A stretch of DNA of 15,568 bases from Verrucomicrobiota bacterium (GCA_003219335.1 QHOF01000023.1:7793-23360); one strand, 5' to 3'; counted from the first letter of the stretch, positions 1-7,331 are shown. Notes: generated from the letters alone by a model not told the origin. Translations and numbers: made by a program.

Positions 1-729
1 GTGGACGCGGCCGCCCGCGGCGAGGACTCTGCCGTTCGACAGCAGCGTGGTGGTGAAGAACGATCGTGGGATCGTCATCTCACCCACCGTTGTCCACGTG
101 CCGGTTGATGGGTTATATATCTCCGACCCGGCGATGGTGGTGGCGCAGACATCCGCGCAGGGCGTGCGGTCGATGTTACCGCCGGTTACCAGCACAGTGC
201 CATCCCTGAGGAGGACAGCCGAGTGCGCCTGGCGACCTTGGTTCATACTGCCGGTTAAAGTCCAGGTGCCTGTAGAGGCGTCGTAGAGCTCGGCCGAGGC
301 GAGAGCGCCCACGGTGTTACTGGCGCCGCCCTCGACTAACACCTTTCCATTTGGTAACCGGGTGGCCGAGAAAGCGACACGCGCTGCGTGCATATTCCCG
401 GTGGGCGTGAACGTGCCGGTGGTTGGGTCGTAGAGCTCGGCTTTGTTCGTGATAATGTCTCCCGGCGTGTCCCCGCCGGCCACCAGCACCTTGCCGTTCT
501 GGAGTGTCGTGGCCGTAAACACGAACCGACCAATGGCCATGCTACCGGTGGAACTCCACGTGCCCTGCGGCTCCGCCCAGGCCGCGGTAGCCGTGAGCAC
601 CAGTGTGGTAATGACAACCGCGACCCTCGCTTTGAGTGGGGGCCTGCCGATGCACATCATCTGTTCAGGCGACTTATTGTTGTTTCTGAGGGGAGTAACT
701 GCGGTTGCGAGTTGGACTTGATCTTTCAT
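1..729 (-). CDS. Secreted Kelch-repeat protein, C-terminus beyond the window
   Basis: An open frame of 243 codons runs from ATG at 729 to the window edge without a stop, so the C-terminus is missing. The N-terminus has a cytoplasmic-looking leader of about 33 residues, then a hydrophobic stretch (VAVVITTLVLTATAAWA) with a likely signal peptidase site after AWA. Four repeats of about 49 residues follow. Each carries a variant of NGKVLVAGG and then AELYDPTTGTW, which is the Kelch/galactose-oxidase-like beta-propeller pattern. The 15-base string encoding part of AELYD recurs exactly at 280-294 and 427-441, showing recent internal repetition. ATG 729 is preceded by a weak AAGAG; an in-frame ATG at 660 would give a more conventional signal peptide but has no visible ribosome site. 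The protein is probably exported and binds or displays something outside the cell; no catalytic function can be assigned. The shared dyad element lies 45 bases upstream. Confidence 0.85.
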   Translation of the reverse strand, partial: MKDQVQLATAVTPLRNNNKSPEQMMCIGRPPLKARVAVVITTLVLTATAAWAEPQGTWSSTGSMAIGRFVFTATTLQNGKVLVAGGDTPGDIITNKAELYDPTTGTFTPTGNMHAARVAFSATRLPNGKVLVEGGASNTVGALASAELYDASTGTWTLTGSMNQGRQAHSAVLLRDGTVLVTGGNIDRTPCADVCATTIAGSEIYNPSTGTWTTVGEMTIPRSFFTTTLLSNGRVLAAGGRVH

Positions 730-773
730 AATAGTTTTTCTCTTGTTCGGGTTATCGGTTTACTGGTTTGTTA

Positions 774-819
774 TTCACTGATGTACTGCGTAAAATTTTT
801 GGTTCCCTTACGCGGAAAG
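774..819 (-). promoter_or_regulatory. Shared dyad element, copy A, upstream of the Kelch gene
   Basis: This copy contains GTACTGCGTAAAATTTT (plus-strand reading, 783-799), identical in all three copies. It also contains the inverted repeat GCGTAA (788-793) and TTACGC (808-813) separated by 14 bases. The 46 bases match copy B except at one position (T at 803, A at 1883). The arms start 20 bases apart, about two helical turns, as expected for a dimeric regulator. It could instead be an extracytoplasmic-sigma promoter, with the conserved GCAGTACA block as its start-proximal part. That it is regulatory is inferred from repetition, orientation and position. Confidence 0.7.
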
Positions 820-831
820 CTGGCTCCGCCG

Positions 832-864
832 CGTTAAAATCGTTAAAGCGTTGAACCGTTAAAC
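832..864. repeat. Short tandem repeat of a CGTTAAA(N) unit
   Basis: Four head-to-tail units are visible: CGTTAAAAT, CGTTAAAG, CGTTGAAC and CGTTAAAC. They lie in the non-coding region just upstream (minus-strand sense) of dyad copy A. No function can be assigned. Confidence 0.7.
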
Positions 865-1225
865 GGTGAAGAGGACCGCGGATTACGCGGATTTTACGGG
901 TCAGGTCAGACGGCAAACACAGAAGGAAACGAAGAAACACAGAGGCAGCTCGCGGGTGAAAAGGAATTTGTTCTCTTCGCTGCCTTCTGTTCACGATCAC
1001 GAACCAGACGAACGAGGAAGGCTGGGTCGCTAGAACCCATCTCGTAATATACAGACGCTGTAGCCACGGCGCTGTTTCGCCGTGCTGCGAGCACCAACAC
1101 CGCCGGAAGCGCCTCGACACAGCGAGGCGGCTACAACAATTTATGAGACGGCGTCTAATCAAAGCCGCCACGCTGGGTGAAAGCGTGACGGCCGATTGCG
1201 AATTGCGGCAGTCTAGCTAGTCGGC
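865..1225. repeat. Non-coding mosaic of inverted and hairpin repeats
   Basis: I find no convincing gene in this stretch. It holds an imperfect inverted repeat (ACAGAAGGAAACGAAG at 919-934 against CTTCGCTGCCTTCTGT at 975-990, 14 of 16 paired). It also holds two compact hairpins: CACGGCG/CGCCGTG at 1065-1071 and 1078-1084, and CGCCTCG/CGAGGCG at 1110-1116 and 1123-1129. The second hairpin lies downstream of the secreted-protein gene ending at 1226 and could terminate transcription, although no T-run follows. Phrases such as CGCGGATTACGCGG look like dispersed intergenic repeats of this kind of genome; that is recalled, not tested. Confidence 0.55.
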
Positions 1226-1783
1226 TTATGGAGCGAAGTCGATCTGCCCAGTGTAATTAAGGTTAAACGAGTCGTCGCACGTACCTGTCGCCGGTGGGCA
1301 GTCGGTGCAGTCAAAACCGCTTACCGGACATCCAGGGCCATTTTCACTAACCTCCTGATCCGTTCCCTGCCCGTGCAAACCGGCCAGATCACCAGTCCCT
1401 TGGTCCACCACCCAATGCGTCACCTCGCCGTTACGTGTAACGCTGACCTGGTAACTGAAGACCATGGTGCCGGACTGTCCATTAACCGTACCGCTGAAGA
1501 CGCCGCTGCCTTGGACCGTTCCAGTGCCGTCGGCACGGAATACATCGCGCTCAGTACCAACCCACGTGCCGTCGAAAGTGCCGTGAAAGCATGCAGTAAT
1601 CTCGAGGGTGATAATCGTGTTTTGGCCGGCCGTTCGCACACTAATGACGTGTTCACAGTCAGTAGTGCTTCCGCTTGCCGGTATCGGTTGGGCTTGAGCT
1701 TTCGGCAACGTCAATAACGCGCCGACAATTGCGAGCGCAAAGAAACCTCTGAGCAGAGGTTGTTTAATTCTTCGTTTGTTCAT
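1226..1783 (-). CDS. Small secreted protein of unknown function, possible DUF3224-like barrel
   Basis: The 185-residue product starts MNKRRIKQPLLRG, followed by a hydrophobic core and a signal peptidase site around AQA-QP (residues 30-33), so it is almost certainly exported. The middle (about 65-140) is rich in G-x-G and alternating hydrophobic residues, for example GTGTVQGSGVFSGTVNGQSG. That recalls the small beta-barrel proteins of the DUF3224/allene-oxide-cyclase-like type; this is a pattern impression, not a confirmed match. The C-terminus has five cysteines (CPVSGFDCTDC, then C at TGTCDD) plus two earlier ones, suggesting disulfides outside the cytoplasm. The start at 1783 is the only one that gives an intact signal peptide. 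Dyad copy B lies 70 bases upstream, so the gene is probably co-regulated with the Kelch gene and the kinase. Confidence 0.8.
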   Translation of the reverse strand: MNKRRIKQPLLRGFFALAIVGALLTLPKAQAQPIPASGSTTDCEHVISVRTAGQNTIITLEITACFHGTFDGTWVGTERDVFRADGTGTVQGSGVFSGTVNGQSGTMVFSYQVSVTRNGEVTHWVVDQGTGDLAGLHGQGTDQEVSENGPGCPVSGFDCTDCPPATGTCDDSFNLNYTGQIDFAP

Positions 1784-1853
1784 GTTCTTGAATTTTCCTT
1801 TCCTTGTTTTGGCCTTTATTGGCTCCTCGTCATTGAGGAATCACTTCTGGCCT

Positions 1854-1899
1854 TTCACTGATGTACTGCGTAAAATTTTTGGATCCCTTACGCGGAAAG
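1854..1899 (-). promoter_or_regulatory. Shared dyad element, copy B, upstream of the small secreted protein gene
   Basis: It matches copy A at 45 of 46 positions and lies exactly 1080 bases from it. It carries the same invariant core and the arms GCGTAA (1868-1873) and TTACGC (1888-1893). Beyond the 46 bases the flanks diverge, so the conserved block has sharp edges. Confidence 0.7.
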
Positions 1900-2099
1900 T
1901 TTGGGAAACCGCGGATTTACACGGATGTCCATTCAATGACGAAATCCGAATCTCGAATGCCGAAGGACAATTGGCCCGCGAATCACGCCAAAGACGCGAA
2001 TGTCATAGGTGCGCAGTTCTCCCTCTTTGATTCGCGCCCATCCACGTAATTCGTGGGGAAGTTCAGAAGACGTTCGCGATCGCGAGGGCTCGATCACCA
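1900..2099. repeat. Non-coding region with dispersed-repeat fragments
   Basis: No gene is supported here. The stretch contains ACCGCGGATTTACACGGATG (starting near 1909), related to the phrase near 875. It also has an inverted repeat, CGCGAATCA at 1977-1985 against TGATTCGCG at 2028-2036, and a CGCGATCGCG palindrome near 2076. These look like remnants of small dispersed intergenic repeats. Confidence 0.45.
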
Positions 2100-2116
2100 G
2101 CACGCGGGACGCGTGC
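2100..2116 (-). terminator. Hairpin just after the ancestral kinase stop
   Basis: GCACGCG, a 3-base loop and CGCGTGC form a perfect 7-base-pair stem. It lies 12 bases beyond the out-of-frame stop at 2129 in the direction of the kinase gene. That position fits the end of the original kinase gene. No T-run follows, so it may instead be a repeat element. Confidence 0.4.
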
Positions 2117-2128
2117 GCTCCCCGGATG

Positions 2129-2326
2129 TTACTTCGGTGCGAGGGAAGCGACGATTTTTTCGAAGCGTGGATCGCCGCGAAGCGGATCCCATGACGGATC
2201 GAGGCGGAGTTCGCCGTAAGACGCGCCGGCCGGAATTTTAGCTAGAGTGTCCAGTTGCTCAATCGCTAGGTCGCGCTCGCCAGCCTGCGCGCAGATCACA
2301 GCGTAAGCCGTTGATCGCGTCTTTTG
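2129..2326 (-). pseudogene. Out-of-frame 3' end of the Ser/Thr kinase gene
   Basis: In the frame one base off from the kinase, an open stretch reads AYAVICAQAGERDLAIEQL, then LAKIPAGASYGELRLDPSWD, then PLRGDPRFEKIVASLAPK and a TAA at 2129-2131. The YGxLRLDPxWDPLRGDPRFE ending is the familiar C-terminus of verrucomicrobial and acidobacterial TPR kinases and TolB-like regulators. It joins sensibly to the kinase reading near 2303-2320 (KDAING into AYAVICAQ). The kinase frame instead ends with an unrelated arginine-rich tail at 2259. The simplest reading is one frameshift, either a real mutation or an assembly/sequencing error. The repaired protein would be about 960 residues. Confidence 0.8.
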
Positions 2327-5018
2327 TTATAGGACGAAGCTCAATCGCCCGGCGACCCTCACGCAGCGCCTCTTCTTTCCGTCCGAGTCCAGCGTCGATC
2401 AGACCCAGGATGCAAAAAATGTGGTCGTTATCGGGCGGTATGCGGAGCTGTACGCGGAGCGCTTCCACCTCCGCACGCGCGGCGTTAAAGGCGACGCGTG
2501 CCGCCGCCTCGTCTCCTTTCATCCGAGCAATCAAGCCTTGGGCGTAAGCTCGGGTAAAATCAACCCCGCCGCATCTTACGGAAAAGTAATCCTCAGTCAG
2601 CGCCGCCAGAGCGCGATCGGCCGCGATAGGGTCGCGCTCCCATAAAGCGAGAGTAAACGGTGGCTCGCCGCCACCGGTGACGCCGATGCCCAGAGTTCCT
2701 GCCGCGGCGGGGTCATGCGTGAGAATCTTTTCCACTAAAGTGTGCAATGGTCGAGTATCGGCTCGCTCATGCGCATCGATCCGAGCACGGAACAGGTGCG
2801 GACGTGTGTCATTTGGTTTAAGAGCAATGAGGCGATCGGCAGACTCTCTGGCTTGCTTGTAGGCGCGCATCATATCGTAAGTCGCCGTGACCGCCCGTAG
2901 AGGATCCTCGTTTCGCGGATCCAACTCAATTGCACGCTCAAGGTTGCGCACGGCATCATGCCAACGGCTCTGACGCCGGTCGATGTATCCGCTCCATTCG
3001 AAAATTCGTGCGTCGTTTGGCAAGGTACGGGCGGCGATGGCGAGCTCCTGCCGGGCTCGGTCATAATCCAAGTAGCCCCAGTAAAGATGCGTAGCCAGGG
3101 CAAGGTGCGCCTCGCCCGAATCTGGTTTTAGGCGAAAGGCGGAATCGATTGCCGACTTCGCTAAAACCAAGCGGCCGGGCTCATGATCGATCCCTTGGAA
3201 GTGGAGCGCGTCGTGCGCCTCAGCCAACCTGCAATATGCGAGAAGAAAAGCCGGATCGCGCCCGACCGCCTGATTAAGTAACTCCACAGCTTGGAAATAA
3301 TCCTTGTCTTGCTCTCTACCTTCTTTGTATTTGGCCTTGTCGATCAAAAGCGTAGCGCGAGCATAAAACTCGTAAGCAACAAGGTCCTTGGTTGGCCACT
3401 CTTGCATGGCCGCCTTTTCGCGAGCGGAAACTTTGGCTCTAAGTCGATTTGCGATTGATTGCGCCAGTTCCGCTTCGATGGCGAACACATCATTCAAATC
3501 CCGATCATATTCCTCCGCCCACACGCCTCTGTCCGTGCGGGCGTCCACCAACTGCGCATTGACATGCACCTTTCCGCCGAAACGCCGCACGGTTCCCTCG
3601 AGCACATGCGAAACACGAAGCGCGTTCCCGATTTGGCGCACATCCTGTTTACCGCGATACTGCATGACGCTGGTTCGGCTGATCACTTTCAGGTCCGCGA
3701 CTTTCGCCAGTTTGGTTAAAATGTCGTCCTGAACGCCGTCGGCAAAAAAGGCGTTCTCTTTATCTTCGCTCAGATTTTCAAATGGCAGCACGGCGATGCC
3801 GGCTGGTGGGGGACGTTCTGATTCGCCTTTCCAAATCATGACGCCCACCGTTGCGGCAAATGCGAGCGACAAAGCAATCAACGCCGCAGTTGTTGGATTC
3901 CGTCGCAACCATTTCTTGCCACGGGTGAAGATTCCAGCGTGCCGAGCCCGAATCGGTTCGTGGCGCAACCAGTGTTCAAGATCTTCGGCCAGCGCTAGAG
4001 CTGAGGCATAACGGCGCGTTGGATCTTTCTCGAGGCATTTCAGGCAAATCGTGGAAAGGTCGCGATCAATTTTCCGATTCCACAGGCGCGGTGGACGCGG
4101 CTCGGTTTCCAGTAATAGCTTGATCGTCTCGTACGTTGTGCCGCCAGCATAAGGTGGATGGCCAGTTAGAAGCTGGTAGAGCACAGCACCAAGTCCATAG
4201 ACATCTGTTGCGCCGGTTAGCTTCGTGTTATTACCAGCTGCTTGTTCCGGCGCCATGTAACTGGGTGTGCCTAACACCTCCAACGTCCGCGTGACCGTGC
4301 TCTCAGATTCGAGCAATCGGGCAAGGCCAAAATCGGTCAGGTGCGGTTCGCCCTTTTGATCGAGAAGAATGTTTCCCGGTTTGATGTCTCGATGCAGGAT
4401 GCTGTGTTCATGCGCGTAATGCACGGTGCGCGCGACTTTTGCCATAAGTTCCGCCGCCTGTCGGATCGGCATTGGTGTACGTCTGACTGCTTCGTCGAGC
4501 TGGCCGCCTTCGACGAATTTCATGCTGAAGTAGCAGGAACCTTCGCGTTCGCCCACCTCGTAGATGGGGACGATGCATGGATGGTCGAGCCTCGCGGCAG
4601 CTTCCGCCTCCAAACGAAAACGCTTCACGTGCACTTTGCTCGCCCACTGGCCAAGACCGATGACTTTTAATGCGACTGTGCGGTTGAGACTTTTTTGCCG
4701 GGCGCGAAATACGACGCCTTGACCGCCGCGCCCAATTTCCTCGAGCAACTCGTAGTCGCCCAACTCTCCCAGCACCTTTGTGACGCGCGTTGTTGTTTTG
4801 CTATCTGGCGGAGCATTCGCGTTATTGGCTTGAACATTTTCAACAGAGCCGCCGCCATCCACCTTCGCCGAGGCTACGGCGGACAAGTCGCCAGCGGCTA
4901 CGGGATCCGGAAAGATCCCGAGCGCTGTTTCCAGTGCGCAGGCGGTGCAAAGCCCTTTCGGCGCATCCGAAAAGATTTTCGCGCCGCACTTTCGGCAGAC
5001 TCTAATGACTTTGATCAT
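2259..5018 (-). CDS. Membrane Ser/Thr protein kinase with TolB-like and TPR domains
   Basis: The 919-residue product begins with a zinc-ribbon-like CxxC pair (C8, C11, C24, C27). A protein kinase domain covers about 89-350: glycine loop GRGGQG (96-101), lysine K118, alpha-C glutamate E137, HRDIKPGN (209-216), DFG (229-231) and APE (256-258). All catalytic residues are present, so it should be active. One membrane segment follows (about 377-396). A TolB-like domain (GIAVLPFENLSEDKENAFFADG, from 407 to about 530) and TPR-like helices (about 570-890) come after it. This is a one-pass receptor topology with the sensor part probably outside the cytoplasm. It lies 57 bases after the ECF sigma gene on the same strand, so it probably controls or relays to that sigma factor. 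The last roughly 20 residues are out of frame relative to the family C-terminus (see 2129-2326). No clear ribosome site precedes ATG 5018. Confidence 0.93.
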   Translation of the reverse strand: MIKVIRVCRKCGAKIFSDAPKGLCTACALETALGIFPDPVAAGDLSAVASAKVDGGGSVENVQANNANAPPDSKTTTRVTKVLGELGDYELLEEIGRGGQGVVFRARQKSLNRTVALKVIGLGQWASKVHVKRFRLEAEAAARLDHPCIVPIYEVGEREGSCYFSMKFVEGGQLDEAVRRTPMPIRQAAELMAKVARTVHYAHEHSILHRDIKPGNILLDQKGEPHLTDFGLARLLESESTVTRTLEVLGTPSYMAPEQAAGNNTKLTGATDVYGLGAVLYQLLTGHPPYAGGTTYETIKLLLETEPRPPRLWNRKIDRDLSTICLKCLEKDPTRRYASALALAEDLEHWLRHEPIRARHAGIFTRGKKWLRRNPTTAALIALSLAFAATVGVMIWKGESERPPPAGIAVLPFENLSEDKENAFFADGVQDDILTKLAKVADLKVISRTSVMQYRGKQDVRQIGNALRVSHVLEGTVRRFGGKVHVNAQLVDARTDRGVWAEEYDRDLNDVFAIEAELAQSIANRLRAKVSAREKAAMQEWPTKDLVAYEFYARATLLIDKAKYKEGREQDKDYFQAVELLNQAVGRDPAFLLAYCRLAEAHDALHFQGIDHEPGRLVLAKSAIDSAFRLKPDSGEAHLALATHLYWGYLDYDRARQELAIAARTLPNDARIFEWSGYIDRRQSRWHDAVRNLERAIELDPRNEDPLRAVTATYDMMRAYKQARESADRLIALKPNDTRPHLFRARIDAHERADTRPLHTLVEKILTHDPAAAGTLGIGVTGGGEPPFTLALWERDPIAADRALAALTEDYFSVRCGGVDFTRAYAQGLIARMKGDEAAARVAFNAARAEVEALRVQLRIPPDNDHIFCILGLIDAGLGRKEEALREGRRAIELRPITKDAINGLRCDLRAGWRARPSD

Positions 5019-5050
5019 AGCCGCAGATTTACTCGAGCAGTCTCCCTTTT

Positions 5051-5081
5051 GTACTGCGTAAAATTTTGGCAGATATTACGC
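5051..5081 (-). promoter_or_regulatory. Shared dyad element, copy C, between the sigma factor and kinase genes
   Basis: It carries the same 17-base core (5051-5067) and the arms GCGTAA (5056-5061) and TTACGC (5076-5081), again with a 14-base spacer. The spacer half next to TTACGC differs from copies A and B, so core and arms have been kept while the rest changed. The kinase start is 32 bases away. The TTACGC arm contains the sigma stop codon (TAA, 5076-5078, minus strand). This is probably an internal promoter or operator giving the kinase its own control. Confidence 0.65.
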
Positions 5082-5849
5082 CCGGAGCACCGCGATCAGT
5101 TGGCGCAGCTCGTCATCGACGTCACCGGGCGTAGCGACCGTGTGAGCAATTTCCTGCCGCAATAATTTTTGATAGCGCTGCCGAAATCGGTGAAACGCCT
5201 GTGTGACGGCATTTTCGGTCATGCCAAATTGCGCGGCGATGTCGGCCCGCGACGGCGCTCCCGGTTCGTCTGTTAGCAATTGCGTCAGTGATTCAAACAA
5301 CGCGGCGTTAGCTGCTGCTGCGTATTCATCCTTCAACAGGTTGAGAGCGTGGTCCAGCACCGTCGCAGCCCAGCGGCGTTCGTAAATCCGCTCTGCGGTA
5401 AGCGGGTCGGCTGGCTCCATATCCGTCCACTCGTCAGCGCGCAGTGCTTCCAACGGAACGAGCCGTTCTCCTTTTCCGCGTTTGATCGCCATCGCGCGGC
5501 GCCGTTCGTCACCGAGGAAATGCTTAAGCGACGTGAGAAGATAAGAACGCAAACGACCCTTTTCCTTGCGGACAGCGCTGAGGTCTCTGCGCTCCAGCAA
5601 CAGCGCAAAAAAACCCTGGGTCAGATCCTCAGCCTCTTCTTGCGCAACACCCTGTCGCCGCAGAAAGCTATAAATGGGCCGCCAGTACGTGCGACAAAGT
5701 TTTTCCAGCGCTTCCTGTGCCGCAGGCGAGTCGCCTTGCGCTTCCAGCACCACGCTCCAGTGCGTGGTAGTAAACTGCGCCGCGCTTTGCCTGGCAGCTG
5801 CCGGATCAATCGCGGTCAATGAAGTCACGTCGTCCTTCGGGGGGCTCAC
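5076..5849 (-). CDS. ECF-type RNA polymerase sigma factor of the kinase-linked family
   Basis: The 257-residue product has the hallmarks of the long ECF-like family found next to Ser/Thr kinases: FTTTHWSVVLEAQGDSP at the N-terminus, LCRTYWRPIYSFLRRQG (51-67) and DLTQGFFALLLE (75-86) in the region 2 helices, then GRLRSYLLTSLKHFLGDERR. The linker carries the typical DPLTAERIYERRWAATVLD. Region 4 (about 198-231) has a helix-turn-helix, ADIAAQFGMTENAVTQAFHR. The tail DDELRQLIAVL is also family-typical. The start is GTG at 5849; an in-frame TGA lies just upstream, so no earlier start is possible except a nearby ATT. It directs RNA polymerase to a special promoter set, presumably switched by the kinase downstream. 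The shared dyad element is not found in front of this gene, so simple autoregulation through it is not supported. Confidence 0.92.
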   Translation of the reverse strand: MSPPKDDVTSLTAIDPAAARQSAAQFTTTHWSVVLEAQGDSPAAQEALEKLCRTYWRPIYSFLRRQGVAQEEAEDLTQGFFALLLERRDLSAVRKEKGRLRSYLLTSLKHFLGDERRRAMAIKRGKGERLVPLEALRADEWTDMEPADPLTAERIYERRWAATVLDHALNLLKDEYAAAANAALFESLTQLLTDEPGAPSRADIAAQFGMTENAVTQAFHRFRQRYQKLLRQEIAHTVATPGDVDDELRQLIAVLRA

Positions 5850-5987
5850 AATCCCATAGAATCAAAAACCCGCATCGATATCAAGCCTGCTGAATCTCGA
5901 GTGGCGAGCATGCTGTCGGAATAGAGAAGTGGCGTTAGCAGATTATCGCTTCGCCAAACGCTGCGACGGCATGTTAAAAAATAGGCA

Positions 5988-7331
5988 ATGAAGAAAGTAC
6001 TAACCGCGATGGGGTCGCTTGCTGTCGCAACATACACACTTTTTGCCAATGGCGACGCGTGGCAGACCGGCGTTCCGGGAACGGGCAGCGCCAGTGCCTC
6101 GAACAAAGACGGGCACACCGATGTCACGATCGAAAATGAAACACTGAAAATCGATCTATATCCGGAGTATGCAGTGGTGGAGGTGCATTATCGCATGCAC
6201 AATACCGGACCGAAGGTTCAACAAGATTTCTTTTTCCCAGTCGAGCGCTGGGGAAAAAATCCGGATGCCGATACCGACGCAAAAGCAGCCGACGTTGGTC
6301 ATTACCGAATGACCATTGATGGAAGAGAAGTCGGGTGGACGAATATACTGGGACCGAAAGAGGAAAGCAGCGACACGATCTCCGGAGAAATCTGGGAGCA
6401 AAACGTCTCCACCATCAAGTCGTGGAAGAAATCCGTGATACCCTTCGAACGAAATCAAACACGCGAGGTCACGATTCTTTACACTGCGAAGTACGCCGAA
6501 CAGAACGAATCGGTTTCGGACGATGAACACGTCAGCGACGGGACGGTTGCATACTCGCTTTCGCCAGCGGCGACATGGAAGGGACCGATTGGCAAAGGCA
6601 AAATCGAGATCAACATCCTGCACCCTGAGCCAGAGGACGTCTCGATCGAAGCGCCAAAGGAACGCTTCCGGAAAATCAGTGACACTCGGTACGAATGGGA
6701 GTTTGAAAACTTAAAGCCGATGCTGGCGGACGACATCCGCATTATCGCGCATTCAAAATACGATTCTTATCCGACTGGCTATTCGGAAGAGGATCTCCAG
6801 CGTCACGCGTCCTACGTCATTCGGAATGATCAATACTTTCTCGATCACACGGATTACGATGCGACTGCAAGCTCAACGCTGTCGCCGGAAGGGAAACGCA
6901 ACTACGACGTGATCAACATCAAGGCCGATCCGCAACGCGAATTGCAAACTCCCTGGTGCGAAGGCGTGGAGGGCGATGGCGTCGGCGAGAGCATCACGCT
7001 CGATGTGAAACGCCCGTTGCCGCTTTACGGCATTTTGATCCGGGCCGGATACTACGAGTACGGTCGCGAAGATCTTTGGTGGAAAAACAACCGGGTCGCG
7101 GCGCTCGAAATCACGCTAAACGACGAGCACACGTGTACGGAGAGCATTCCCGATGAGCGCTTCGAAAATCCGTACCTGATTCGGGTGCGCGATTACACCA
7201 AGCCGGTCAGCAAAATCAAGCTGGTGATCAAAGGTGTGTATAGCGGCACGCATTTTCGCGATACGTGCATTTCGCTTGTGGAGTTGCGCGCCGCGCTTGA
7301 GAAGAAACCTGAAATTCAGCCGGCGCGATGA
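5988..7331 (+). CDS. Secreted protein with C-terminal NADase-type glycan-binding domain
   Basis: The 447-residue product has a signal peptide (MKKVLTAMGSLAVATYTLFA, cleavage near residue 20). Residues about 45-255 form a beta-rich domain whose opening (ETLKIDLYPEYAVVEVHYRM and FFFPVE) recalls DUF4424-like extracellular domains. Residues about 290-436 look like the NADase-type glycan-binding (discoidin-like) domain, with PWCEGVEGDGVGESITLD (322-339), an IRAGYY strand, KNNRVAALEITLND (366-379) and a closing ISLVELRA. The assignment is by remembered motif, not by search. It probably binds a surface sugar or envelope component; no enzyme residues are evident. It is divergent from the sigma gene, with 138 bases between starts, so the two may share a regulatory region. 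Its stop overlaps the ATG of a small frame at 7328 (ATGA), but that frame is not believed to be a gene. Confidence 0.8.
   Translation: MKKVLTAMGSLAVATYTLFANGDAWQTGVPGTGSASASNKDGHTDVTIENETLKIDLYPEYAVVEVHYRMHNTGPKVQQDFFFPVERWGKNPDADTDAKAADVGHYRMTIDGREVGWTNILGPKEESSDTISGEIWEQNVSTIKSWKKSVIPFERNQTREVTILYTAKYAEQNESVSDDEHVSDGTVAYSLSPAATWKGPIGKGKIEINILHPEPEDVSIEAPKERFRKISDTRYEWEFENLKPMLADDIRIIAHSKYDSYPTGYSEEDLQRHASYVIRNDQYFLDHTDYDATASSTLSPEGKRNYDVINIKADPQRELQTPWCEGVEGDGVGESITLDVKRPLPLYGILIRAGYYEYGREDLWWKNNRVAALEITLNDEHTCTESIPDERFENPYLIRVRDYTKPVSKIKLVIKGVYSGTHFRDTCISLVELRAALEKKPEIQPAR

Noticed and set aside
774..819. Classical ECF promoter reading with GGAAC as the -35 box in copy A
   Set aside because: GGAAC is present only in copy A; copy B has GGATC and copy C has neither, so it cannot be the shared recognition element.
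388..837. 149-codon plus-strand frame overlapping the Kelch gene
   Set aside because: It is antisense to a clear Kelch-repeat protein, extends into the dyad element and has no recognisable domain.
752..1171. 139-codon minus-strand frame
   Set aside because: It runs through the repeat mosaic and dyad copy A; the composition is arginine-rich with no domain, as expected of translated repeats.
4695..5165. 156-codon plus-strand frame across the sigma-kinase junction
   Set aside because: It is antisense to the kinase N-terminus and the sigma C-terminus, both of which have strong family motifs.
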